From Motacilla alba alba (lineage: Eukaryota > Chordata > Aves > Passeriformes > Motacillidae), in the NCBI RefSeq assembly GCF_015832195.1, contig NC_052017.1:66093801-66157800 (forward strand): a DNA stretch of 64,000 bases, written 5' to 3'. The translations under genes and the position numbers were made by a program. Under the pieces are notes generated by a model. The model was not told the origin of the DNA and made no database searches. It was given only the letters and a program-made list of their open reading frames with translations. Each line of letters starts with the position of its first letter. The stretch's first letter is position 1. This document shows, in pieces, positions 13,301 through 24,525 of the stretch.

Positions 13301-16300
13301 CTGGGTTCCAACAAACAGTGAGACTGCTTATATATCAGATTCAGCTAACCTGTTCTCCCCTACACTGCCATTAACATAATCTAATCACCAATGCTAGGGA
13401 AGTGCAAAGCAGGTGGATTTTCCTGATTGAATTTCCATTGGTGAAATGTGGATTACTGCTTTTATTGCAAGATCTTTCCTGAATATCGGGACATTGCACA
13501 TGATAAAAGTCATACCAAAACGTGTCTTGGTCATAGTTTGGAACATAAGAACAATGAATTATTGTGTATTAGAAGCAAAGATCAGTTTGGCATTTTGGCA
13601 ATCAGGAGCGGGTGCCTCAGACGAGTAGCTGTCTAAATGTGGCAGTCATGTACCCATGTGTAAATGCACAAAAGAGACAGCATCCCTGATAATAGAAGAA
13701 AATCAACAAACAGAAGGAACTGTTTGGAATAAACTCTATATACTAGTTATTTAGGAAAAACAACTGGACATGAAGGATAGGAAGGTAAAAAAATGTAAGG
13801 AGAGAGGGACAAGGAAGCACTGGACCAGTGTCTGGGACAAAGATGCCATGGAAGAGAAGAAAACATGGAATTTTCACAGAAAAGGATTATACATTTTGTG
13901 GTTCAAAATCCAGGAATGATTGTAGTGGTTTAAGCAAAAAGACATCAGATTCTGAATATTTCCTAAACTCTTAACCCCACTTCTTTGTGCTGGCATAACA
14001 GAGACTCTTCCACTCTTCCCCTTCCCCCCATGCTGCCCTTTTTCTCTCTGGGTTGTCAGGAGATACAGGCAAGGATACAGGTGTACAGTAAAGCGCAAGG
14101 AACTGGTTTTCCTGGCTTGATGGGCCCAGCTGAAAGAGCAGTATCTGGAAGTATTATGAAACTGATTGTCTTTGGCACAGTAATTGGATGGAAGACATTC
14201 AGATCACCTTTGATTAGATGAACTTTTGAAACTACTGAGATTTATCAGTGCACAGATCTTATTCTCAGAGGACTCAAGAGAAAGTGTCCCATTAACTTAA
14301 TGAATCAGGCCGCCAGAGAACAACTGCTCTTGAAGTCAGAATGAGAGATTTCCCATCAGTGGCACAAATTCTGCCAATAAAGGCAACAGGATTTCTCAAG
14401 TGAAATGAGATTAGAATATGTCTCCCCTGATTTTCAGTAGTTAAATGATTGACTATCCTGTAATAGGCTAATTATTAGATTTCCCTTCAATTTTTTTGTG
14501 TTGCAGGAAGGAATGAAAGCTTTCTTTCCCTACCTTGATTGTGTGGCAGCTGTGGCGGTGTTTCATCAATGCCGTTGCAAAGTCTTGACCTTTGAAAGGT
14601 GGCATGGTGCATTCATCTCTCCCAACCTCATCTGCCTTCAGCAAGGTGTCACAGCTCTGGAACTTCTGGCAATTTGACAAAGGCATCTTCCCACATGTCA
14701 GTTCTTGTTATCCACTCTGTCTTCTTCCCATATGACACACATGTCAGCTCTCATTTTTCCACTACTTGCTTTGTTTGTCCCTTCACAGGTGGGAGATTCC
14801 ACATTCTCTTTTTTGAACCATTTCCAGAATGGCTTTTATTTCCCTGCAATACTTTTCTGGCCTTACTTGACAACTTAAAAGATCCTTTTTGTCACTTACG
14901 TTCATGGCTCTTCACAAAGTAAAAGAGCTTTTTAGAGTCTCTCATAGTTAGCTGTAGTATTTCCACACCTTTTTAATGAATTATATTCTTTCAGCTCCCA
15001 TAGAGAAGTTGTTGCTAAATGTTTTTGACATAATGCGTATGGAAGTTGCTCACCTCAGAGTGCTTGTTTAGTAACAGCAATGAACACTTTTATAGCCTCT
15101 TTATTCCCTTTAAAAACATTTCAAGAACTGCTTGTTCCATCATTATAAAATGGGGTTATTGTGAAATATGAACATCCTAATTTTACAGATGGCAAAGCTA
15201 ACACCGACCTTCCATACACTCCTGCTTAGACTGCAGGACTCCAAGTAGGGTTATTTGTGATGGGGCATGGACAAAAAGGCTATTCAAATCACAGATCACC
15301 ACCTCTCCTCTGGAAGTGAAACAGCAGGAAACAGAGATTATGGAAACATATTCTTTCAAGTCTGTCATTCATAACTGCAGGGAGCATCTGGCTGTGCCCC
15401 TCATAGCTGCTCAGTAGTCTTTGAAGTTGGTGGTTCTGGGGAAGGCAACCAAAACTTACAAGGAATACCTGTTGCCTTCCAAGTGGTCATGAAGGTTGAA
15501 ATAACCCATATTCCTGGCCCCAATACTCACATGCTTGGACATCTGCAGTAAAGACTTCAATAAGAGCTGAGGCAATGTGCAGGTACTGTTCAAATTGCAT
15601 GTGATGGCTGCACATACTTAATTACTTATCTGAATGATGAAATTAGGAGAAATATTGTCATTTAAATAACTTCTAAGCCCTGTTTCTCCTTCCTTATGTG
15701 ACTTTTTGCAGTTCTTCACTTTTTAAAATATGGCTTATATTAATTTTATCTCAAAATGACATCACAAATTAGAAGCAGATAGTAAAGGCATCCCATTGCT
15801 GAGGTGTCCTCCTGTATAAGACTAGACTACCTTGGACTGCATAATAAAAAAATTATCTTTTCTAGACAGTTTGGGATTTTTATTACACTATTTTATTTTT
15901 TAATCATTTTTTGTTTGTTTGTTTGTTCCGGGTCCACTTGAGAAGCTGCTAGCACAAAGTAGCATGAATAGTCATGTTTGTCTCCTCTTTCAGAGTTCTT
16001 CTTTCAATGTAGTGCACTGAGATTGCTCAGTCAATGACCTCTGTCAAACCAAATCCATTACCTTGTTTTTTACTTAAATTTTATAGAGACAATGTGTGTT
16101 CTTAAGGTTAGAAATGTTTTTTCAGTAACAGGCTAAATGACAAACAAGTGATAGATGAAATTGTAGTGTTAATTTATATCACAACATTATTGCAGTTTTT
16201 ACACAAAAAGGAGTTGCCAAATAGGAAAATCTGTCTTGCCCAATTCAAACATGATTCAAATGAAAGATTCAAAAGAATGCACAATCTGAACTTAGAAGTT

Positions 16301-16499
16301 AACTGACATTATCAAATAAGAGGTATTAGAAGTCTTTAAAATGCTCTTCTTCATATCAAGCAGTTTCCAGTAACAAAATAAAAGATGTAATATTTTATTA
16401 TTGTAGATAGAATGCGTGCTTTCAGAAATTGCCTATAGGCACACACTTTTATGCTACACAGTAAACACTTTAAATTGTGTGTCTCAATAATAAAAACAT
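10391..16499. other. AT-rich single-copy non-coding DNA
   Basis: About 6 kb without a recognisable gene or interspersed repeat. Short simple stretches include (GTTT)4 at 15912-15927 and a GTTT run near 12425. Open frames are 60-107 codons, overlap between strands (for example 13874-14221 and 14468-14922) and show no domain. Confidence 0.5.
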
Positions 16500-17110
16500 T
16501 AGGAACCACCCATTTACATTTGATAAGCTCTTTTCTGTTATTTATGTGAGTAAAATAACAATGTCTACTTCAGAAATATGATGTGGACATGTATTAATTG
16601 CTGTTTTATCCAAGTTTTCACAGTTCTAAGAGGCAAAGCTTTTAGTTGCATGTGTCTAGTTGCATGTATATATTACATATATATGCAAATCATTCTGTGA
16701 ATGTATTATTCTTGCTGTTCTAAATCTTTCTTCAGTTTTTGCTCCCTGCATCAAAATCTTGTTTTAAAAATCATTGGTACTGTAAGTGTGAAAAACAGTC
16801 AGTTATTTGAATGTCTATAAATAAGCCATCTGTAATACACACTGTAACAATAAAAGAAGGAATCAAGTTTGCCAGTAAATGCTACTCTGATAGCATATAC
16901 TGATAGCATAATCTGATAAACCTAATTTTAATTTATGACTAAGGATGTATTATATCACATTTCATGACTCTAAACAGGCAAATAAGTTATTTCTCTCTTT
17001 ACTAATCGCATTGTATGTGGTGATTAAGAGTAGTTTGGATTTAGATTTTTTACTTCAATGGTAATTACATTCATCTCAAGGAAGTTCATTCTGTGCTTTT
17101 GGAGATGCTA
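16500..17110. promoter_or_regulatory. Candidate conserved non-coding block with a GATA-containing 13-bp repeat
   Basis: A complex AT-rich block with octamer-type and TAAT cores. It includes a 13-bp-period array at 16887, 16900 and 16913, where two copies of CTGATAGCATA and a third partial copy CTGATA place GATA cores at regular spacing. Regulatory function is inferred from motif density only. Confidence 0.15.
16887..16918 (+). repeat. 13-bp tandem repeat, about 2.5 copies
   Basis: CTGATAGCATA occurs at 16887-16897 and 16900-16910, and CTGATA at 16913-16918, with an exact period of 13 bases. Each unit carries a GATA core. Confidence 0.8.
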
Positions 17111-17342
17111 ATTGCATTGTACACCACTGTAATAAAGAAACCAAAAAAGCCATGCAAACTGATGTATCTTTGACAACCAGAGCACTTTAGGGGACAAAGG
17201 ACAATGTGTTCTTTTGGCTAGTGTTGTAACCTTCACACCAGTTTATCTGGAAATAGGTTTCAAGGAAAAGCATGGCAGAGGTCTTTAGGAGCATGTGTGC
17301 TGCTAAACAGGTTTTTGCTTACTATTTTGATTATTTTGATCT

Positions 17343-17421
17343 CTTTTGTTTTGTTTTGTGTTTTTTGGTGTTGTGGTTTGTTTGGTTTTGGTTTTTCTGG
17401 GGGTTTTGTTTGTTTGTTTTG
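17343..17421 (+). repeat. G/T-rich low-complexity tract
   Basis: An irregular mixture of GTTTT, GTTT and GGTTTT units. It generates a spurious Phe/Val/Cys-rich open frame at 17297-17521 that should not be annotated as protein. Confidence 0.85.
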
Positions 17422-19799
17422 TAGAATATCTTTGTGGATTATCTTTGTCCTTTACAAAATCTCAGGATTTTTTAAGGACAGCCAAGTACAAGTTTCAAGA
17501 TTATTAAATATGCCACCTTAATAACCTCCACACTCTGGAGGTTAGATCAATAAAGACATGCTTCCATAATGACCCACCCAACTCACTGCACTGCTGCACT
17601 GAGGGCAGCTGTTCAAATGATGTGACAGTAAGTCAGAAGAGAGTCAATGGCAACGGAGAAATAATGTCAGGCAAAGCCACAAAAGTGTATGTAAAGCAAG
17701 TGTAGAGCCAGGATGGACTCTAAGACACCCATAATCCCCCCATGCACATATACACCACATCCCCCAGTTTAGACACCACACACCATGAAGCAGCAGGGAA
17801 GTAGAACTCTGCAGTGCAGCATTCTACACGCCTTCATGTCCAAAGGCTCTCCCAAAATACAAGAATGGCACTGTCATGGTGCCTGTCCTAGTACAGTGGA
17901 TATGTGCAGCAGATGCAAAAGAGAGCACCTGCACAAGCTTTACTTAGTGAAATACAATCTCCAAGTGACCAGAAAGTAAATTACGAGAAATCCCCCCATA
18001 AACAAGGTAAGAGGATGTTGAATACTATAATGGCTTTCTAGGAATAAATGTCTCTGCATATCTAAGATACCAGTTCACAGTTCATCTCTGGACATTCCTA
18101 GACTCCAAGTTATGAATTTATTCTGAGTAGGGGCACAGCTACTGCACCACATCAGGCAGCTGAGCATGTAGATATGCCTTTAGCTAGCCCAAATTAAAGC
18201 ACACATTCCTGTTAGCTTTTGGGGTTTGTATGTTGTTTTTCTTTTTAATAAATGCAATTTCTTCAGCAATTTCTTTTTATTGACTTTACTTTGCAATGAA
18301 GCCTACTTTCATACACACCCATCTGAAGAGTAAGAAGCACAAAGTCAATTAGAGGAAAAGTAAATAAAATTATGTCTCATGGTTTCAAATACAATGAAGA
18401 AAAAAGTGTTTCCCCTGGTTTTGTTTTTAATCAATCTGAGTACATTGTCTCTGTACAGTACTTTCTTACCTACACTTCAACCATTTCCAAACGTAGAAGA
18501 AAGAAGTAGGATACAAAAAAGTAAAGCATTTTATGCTGCTGGAGTTTTTCTTAAACTTGATGAAGGACTTCAAGGGCAATGTTACTAAAGTACTGTGGAA
18601 TCTTCCTTTAAGTAGTTAGATTGGCAAAAGAACTTATTTGTTGTTTATTTAAAGTGTCCTTTATTGTTTTATTATCTGCAACAGTATATAATAGATCATA
18701 ATCAGATGTACAATAAATAAAAATTACCAATGGGCTTACATAAAGAGATGTGCTTACCCTGATTTTAAAGCCCATGTAGTGTTTCCTAGGGAAACCTAGC
18801 AAAGGTGAATGTTTGGGAAGGGAAGCTAGAATGTATTTGTGCCTGGCAAAAGAAGTAATCCAGAACAATGTCAATATTGGTGAAATATTTGTATGAGAAA
18901 ATCATTATTGAAACTGCACAGACAAGAAAAATTAATTTTAGTCAGTCTAATTTTGTAAAAGGCTGATTCCAGAAGGCTGGCAAGGAACAAGTATATATGA
19001 TAATAACACTGCCAGCAGTGTTGGGAGAGGCCTCCAAAAATAATTAAAATGTCCTAAAAATAACACAGCTTAAAATAATAATAATTAATTTTTAAGTACT
19101 TCTTATTAACTTTTTTGGGTTACAAGTCTGTAGGAATTTAATTCATGTTTTCATGTGGTTCTTTGCATCTGCAAAGAAACTTCTAAGAAAAACTAGTGAA
19201 TGGAAGCTCAGATTTTTATTAAGTCTGTGTGACTATAGGGTTTGCTCAAGAAGGCTACTAAATACCATGGTAAAATAAGAACTTGGCAAGACTGTATATT
19301 CATACACATTTATAAAACAAATGTGACACACAAACATGCTAACCTCTGTCTTTAAAAAATAAAAACAAAAAAACAAGGGGCTTTTCAGAAGTCTGTAATT
19401 TTTCTTCATATAGTAAATTTTCTACCGAGCTTTGTCAGGTAGTAAATCTTCAAAAGTGAAGTAAATACACTCTTTGTATGGAATACATATATAAGAAGCA
19501 GAAAGGCAGCCTTTTAACACTACAGTATTAAACTCCTTAATAGAAAAAATATAAGCAGAGATGGAGAGAAAGCTGGACAGATGCAATACTTAAACATGCT
19601 CCTTTAAAAATTCCTGTGTGCTCCAGAGTTGTTTTTCATCACCATAAGCTCTCTGCTAGGTGTGAAACCATAAGCATATGAAAGCCTGTCATGCAGGTGT
19701 GTTTTCGTATACCTGCCACACTGTGAACTCACCATGTCTCTGGCCCTGAGGAGAAGTTCTCTTTCCTTGCAGCAAGATTATGTTTTTAAAATCTGACTT
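17422..19799. other. Non-coding DNA
   Basis: No gene, RNA or interspersed repeat is recognised. Open frames at 17785-17979, 18379-18588 and 18608-18874 are short and featureless. Confidence 0.5.
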
Positions 19800-19990
19800 T
19801 TAAACCTCTTACTGAATTTTTTAATGGATTAAATTCATCATGTCACCAGCTGCTGTGCAGCTAATAGAGCCATAAAACACTGTATTAAAGGATTACCCAT
19901 GCAAAATTTCCTTTTGTGCTAATGTGAATTTTAATACTTTTAACATTTAGTTGAGATGGGAATGTCCAAGAACAGCTTGTTCAATAGGTT
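19800..19990. promoter_or_regulatory. Candidate conserved non-coding element
   Basis: An AT-rich, non-repetitive block with several TTAAT/ATTAAA cores around a CAGCTGCTGTGCAGCTAA segment that holds an E-box (CAGCTG). The texture suits a regulatory element; there is no direct proof. Confidence 0.13.
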
Positions 19991-21586
19991 GTTCTATAAA
20001 ATTAAGTTCCTCAGCTCATCACAAATGCCAGGACTCCATTAAGTTGAAATTTTACAGAGAGGCTAAGATGATTCACTGTATATAGCATTCACAGGGAGAA
20101 AGGCAACATCTGCTTCTTCATTAATGCTATAAAACAAGGAAGTAAAACACACATGAGCACTGTAACTGCTGGGAAACTGGGCTGAGCAGCTGAGAATCCT
20201 TGCTCCAAATTAGTTGGAGGTCAGTTTATGCCATACTGTCCATGGGGTATAGGAACTGAGGGGATATGATACCCATGATACCCCACTCTCTGAAGCAGGG
20301 TGACAGCTGTAGGCCTTGTGTTTAGTCTCACATTAATGTGAAGTCAGGAGGAATTTCATGAAATAAAGTTATTCAACTTGAATAGGAGCTGTGGGGAAGA
20401 GAAGGGATAGTGGTGCTTTCAGAACAGGGAGTGAGACCTTTATTTTTATTCTTATCTATAAACAGTAATTAACCAGGTAACATTTATGTACCTGAAATCA
20501 TGAAATGACTGCAAATAAAATGTAAAAGGTTACAGTTTGAATTTCTTTCATCTGACAGCAACAAAATGGTCTTCTGGAGGATTTCTGTCTTCTGCAGGTA
20601 TAGGATTAAAACCAGGATGCCTTTCTGGCTTTTTACTCCTATTTTGTGCAGAATAGGATAGGTTCATGGGATGCTAGTAGGCATTAGAAAGATCCTCACC
20701 AAAATTCTTCCATGCTGTCTTACCCATAAAAAGGATCACTCATGGAAACCATCATCACTAGCTAGATGCAATCCTTGATTACTGCTGGAATGAATACATA
20801 ATTAAGTACTCAGAACTTGCTCAGATTGGTTTTTTCCTACCCTGCACAAGAGGATAAGCTTGAAGGAAAGGCAAAAAGCAGGCAAAAAATGGCACTCCCA
20901 GTCCATCAACAACTGCGCTGAGCATCACTCTTGATAATGCAGCATTTGAGCAGGGAAGACTGTCAAAAATAAGGAAAACTAAGTTTTCTTGTGACGCTTA
21001 GAGCATTTGGGCAACATTAATGAACAGTGATGCAGACAATTCATTTTTTGTGTTTTCAAATCATCATGTGAAAATAATTTTCTCCTTAAGGTAGTTTGTC
21101 TGGGTACTGCTCATCCCAGTACCAGCTAATGCGTGATGCCACTCACTTTCCCCTACAGGCTGTGCCTGATTGTGCAAAGGGGGCACAATGGGGCATCCAG
21201 AGTGCTTCTTCCATCCCACCCTGTACATATGGGAAATGAGGAGGAACCTGCTCACATTAACCCAGACGCCATGCACTCTGAAAGAGAGGAAGGTGGCTGC
21301 CTTTGTCACTCACTGATCCCAAAGTGACCACAACAGCAGCCTCTCCATAGACACCTGTGTAGGTGCTCACCTTTGAAACTTTCCTGAAGGGGAGGGATGT
21401 TCTCAGCCAGGAGCCTGATCAATAGACAGAGGAGGGCAACAGGAACAGCCAGCAGATTTTAGGTTCTCAAAATGCTTTAAAAATCCAGTAATGAGCCGTT
21501 GACTGCTTTTTAAATGTTTCCCAATTCGGAAGACTTTCCACATAGCAAGTATTTCATACTGTTAAATTATTAGACAAATTTTTTTG
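19991..21586. other. Non-coding DNA
   Basis: No recognisable gene or repeat. Overlapping frames on opposite strands at 21064-21327 are uninformative. Confidence 0.5.
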
Positions 21587-21632
21587 GTAGTGATAGTAGT
21601 AGTAGTAGTAGTAGCAGTAGTAGCAACAGTAT
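21587..21632 (+). repeat. (TAG)n trinucleotide microsatellite, imperfect
   Basis: A run of GTA/TAG triplets with CAG and CAA interruptions near its right end. Confidence 0.9.
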
Positions 21633-22239
21633 TAGTGCTAGGAGTAAAGGTTTCTGATGCTCACTTTGGAATAAAAATAGGGATGGTTGTTTAAAATCCA
21701 ACACAAGGTTGATGAGGAAGTTTTAACAGGAATATACTTGAGCTGCTGTTCCTTGCCCCAACTGAATTTTCTCCACAGCTCCATATTTTGTTCTCCATGT
21801 GTATTAGTGTTCTGAGAGCCTGTCATTTCTTATCAGAATGAGAAAGGCTAAAGAGATAATATTTCAATAACATACTGGCCTGATCATAAAATAACTCAAT
21901 GGAAATGTGTAACTGCCTCAGGCAGCACAGCAGGATAGTCAGCAGTCAGATGATTTCTATTCCGGGTTTCTTTTTTTTATGGTTACATTTTCTGTTATAT
22001 CAGACATACCCTCAAGTCTTAGTTATGCTTTTATTCAAAAGGAGATCTGCAGTATAAAGACCTACAAAACTTATTATGATATATTACTGTAAAGAAATAA
22101 AAGTTGGTGCCACAGTAGCATATTGATAAGGACAGGCCTGCCACATTAATTGACCTTTTTCATCTCAACCACCAGGGCTGAGGCCTAAGCATCTCAGTTG
22201 CTTAGCAACAAGGTCACTGCTTTCAGGCCTTAAATGCAC
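21633..22239. other. Non-coding DNA
   Basis: I see nothing specific in this stretch. Confidence 0.5.
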
Positions 22240-22263
22240 AAAAAAAAAAAAAAAAAAAAAAAA
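22240..22263 (+). repeat. (A)24 homopolymer
   Basis: A pure run of 24 A. No retroposon body or polyadenylation signal is recognised directly upstream. Confidence 0.95.
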
Positions 22264-23300
22264 GTTAAGAAAAAATCAGAAGATGTGATCTCATGAAGGC
22301 AGCAGATATTTGGCAAAAGAAATTTTTTTTCAATTGTTATTTTACCCTATTCTGTTGATTGTAATGCTTAGAGGGCAAAAGGGAAACCAGGGTCTGAAGT
22401 TTTACTGGCATAAATAAACAGCAAGATAGTAGTGAAACCACAGGCACGTGTTCCTGCTCAGTACCAGTCCTGAAGAAATGCCTTTGATTTTTAGAACATC
22501 CACAGATGTTTACAGGTGGCTCATATTATTCTTTTATGTGCATAAAATACATCCATACATACAAATTACTAAGTGACTCTGGACAATATGCATATATTTT
22601 TTGGACAGCAGGATGCAGCAGAAAAGTAAAGAGGGGTTCCTATTGTCTAGATTCTATTTTGGCATTCTATCATAAACATTAGTGCTCACTGCTATGTTTA
22701 ATGACAGGGCTTTAGGCAACACAACATCTCCTAAAGGTCAGCTCAGAGTGCAGTTTGTTTCTTCCCTCCACAGCATGAAATACAGGGAAAAGTCAACACT
22801 TCTTATAAACTTCTATAAAGGCCATGGAACAAGAGTTCTTCTCTGCCAGAAAGCAAAATCTTTGTACACAAGAGTAGCCAAATGCTCACTGCAGGTTTCT
22901 GCTGAAGAGAAACCTTATTGCCAAAGTTATAAAATCTGTATTTTATTCCCAAATAGTCATCACTAAAAATGACAAATGGCACCATAAATTTCACTTTGTC
23001 TTCACAATAATCCTTTCCTAGCCTAAATTTGTGTTGAGAGGCTTCTGTTTTATCAGACCTAGTGTAAAGAGCTACATGGTTTTCAGTGAAAAAACTGGTT
23101 TTGTAAAATAAAAGCTGGTACTTTCTTCTTACAAAAATCAGTTATGGTTAAATCTAATGTTAAATATGGGCCATAAAAAGGAGAGTTTTAGAATTTTTTT
23201 CATTTACAGTTTTACTTTAAATAGCCTAGACCTTCCCTAGAGTGTTTAAATATTTTCTCACTGTTGCTACATGGCAACAGAAGTATTTGTATGGAAGCTT
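22264..23300. other. Non-coding DNA
   Basis: No gene or repeat is recognised. A 94-codon plus frame at 22682-22966 overlaps a 63-codon minus frame and has no domain. Confidence 0.5.
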
Positions 23301-24525
23301 TTCACAGAATCAGAGAAGCATTGAGGATGGAAGGAGCCTCTGGAGATGGGCTAGTCCAACCTCCCTGGATAAGGTTCCCTTGCATCTTCTGTTCTTGAGG
23401 TGGAACAGTCCCAACTCTCCTAGCCTCTGCTCATACAAAGCTCTACACCCTTACTCATCCTCATGGTCCTATGCTGGCCTTGTTCCAACGTTTCTTGTCC
23501 TTAGAAGCCCTAAACTGCATCCAACACTCCAAACTGATGCAATCAGGGCTGTCACATCCCACCCACTCTTCATTCATCTAATTTATACTTCTGCAATTTG
23601 TCTATGAAGATGCTAGAGTGTCAAAAGTGCCAAAAGCCTTACTATAGCCAATATAATCAACAACCACTGGTCTCCTCTCAACCACCAAGTCCTCTCATCA
23701 CAAAAGCAATCAGGCTGATGAAGTGTGGTTTCCTCTTTGTAAATGCGTTCTCCTCTTCCTCCATGCTTTCAGAAATAGTTTGCAGGAAGATTTACTACTT
23801 GACCTTCCCCAGGATCAAGATGAAGCTGACCTCAATTCACCATGTGAGAGTATCCATCAGTCCCAGGCATTCAAGTACATCCATTAATTTATGTCGTCCC
23901 TAACTCAGCCCTCTTCTACTGAGGGTAGGTCTTTCTTGCTCTGGAATTTTCACACTGGTCTGAGGCAGCTGGGATTCCTTAAGCTTAGTCATGCCTTTAA
24001 GACCAAGGTGAAGAAGGCATTGAGTACCTTGACCTATTTGCTGTTCCCTGACACTAGATCAACTGTCCCATTCATCAGAATGTTTGCATATTCTCTGTAG
24101 TCTTCCTTTTGCTGGTGATGTCCCAGCAGAAGAACTTATTACCCTTCACATCCCTCACTGGATTCAAATCAATGGACCTTGTTTTTTCTTACTTGGTCTT
24201 CGCATACCCAGACTGTGTCCATATATTCTTCCTAGGTCACCTGCCCCTGCTTCCACCTCATATACACTTCCTTTTTACATATGAATTTTGACAGGAGCTC
24301 CTTGCTCATCTGTGCAGGCCTCCTGCCACCTTTGATTCATTTCCTGTGCACAGAGATAAATCATTCTTGAGTTTGGAGAATGTGATCCCTCAAAATAAAT
24401 CAGCTTTCTTAGACTCATCTTCTCTCCAGAGCCATTTCATATGGGATTTTTTTCAAGCAGATCCCTGAGGAGCCCAAAGTCTGCTCTCCTGAAAGTCAAG
24501 GTTGTTATCCTGCTTTTAACCTTTT
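23301..24525 (-). mobile_element. Decayed, 5'-truncated CR1 LINE retrotransposon
   Basis: The element reads leftward. Its 3' end at 23301-23375 shows, on the plus strand, the reverse of the typical avian CR1 tail (CACAGAATC, then GGAAGGAGCCTCTGGAGAT, then AGTCCAACCTCCCTG). Moving right, blocks match ORF2 as I know it from the family. 23410-23540 corresponds to the C-terminal segment around LSYEERL and the downstream Leu/Glu-rich region. 23560-23850 corresponds to the reverse-transcriptase region around KAFDTVSH and upstream. 24100-24180 and 24285-24525 correspond to the linker between endonuclease and reverse transcriptase. The block with the catalytic FADD motif is missing, a further C-terminal block is deleted, and the endonuclease is lost through 5' truncation, the usual outcome of LINE insertion. 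Many stops and indels make it non-functional. Plus-strand open frames here (23242-24671) are antisense to the dead element and are not genes. Confidence 0.9.
23619..23636 (-). repeat. 9-bp tandem duplication inside the CR1 reverse-transcriptase remnant
   Basis: TGTCAAAAG at 23619-23627 is followed directly by TGCCAAAAG at 23628-23636. The CR1 family has one copy here, coding for the start of the KAFDT segment on the minus strand, so this is a local duplication after insertion. The minus-strand translation now reads KAFGTFDTL. Confidence 0.6.
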
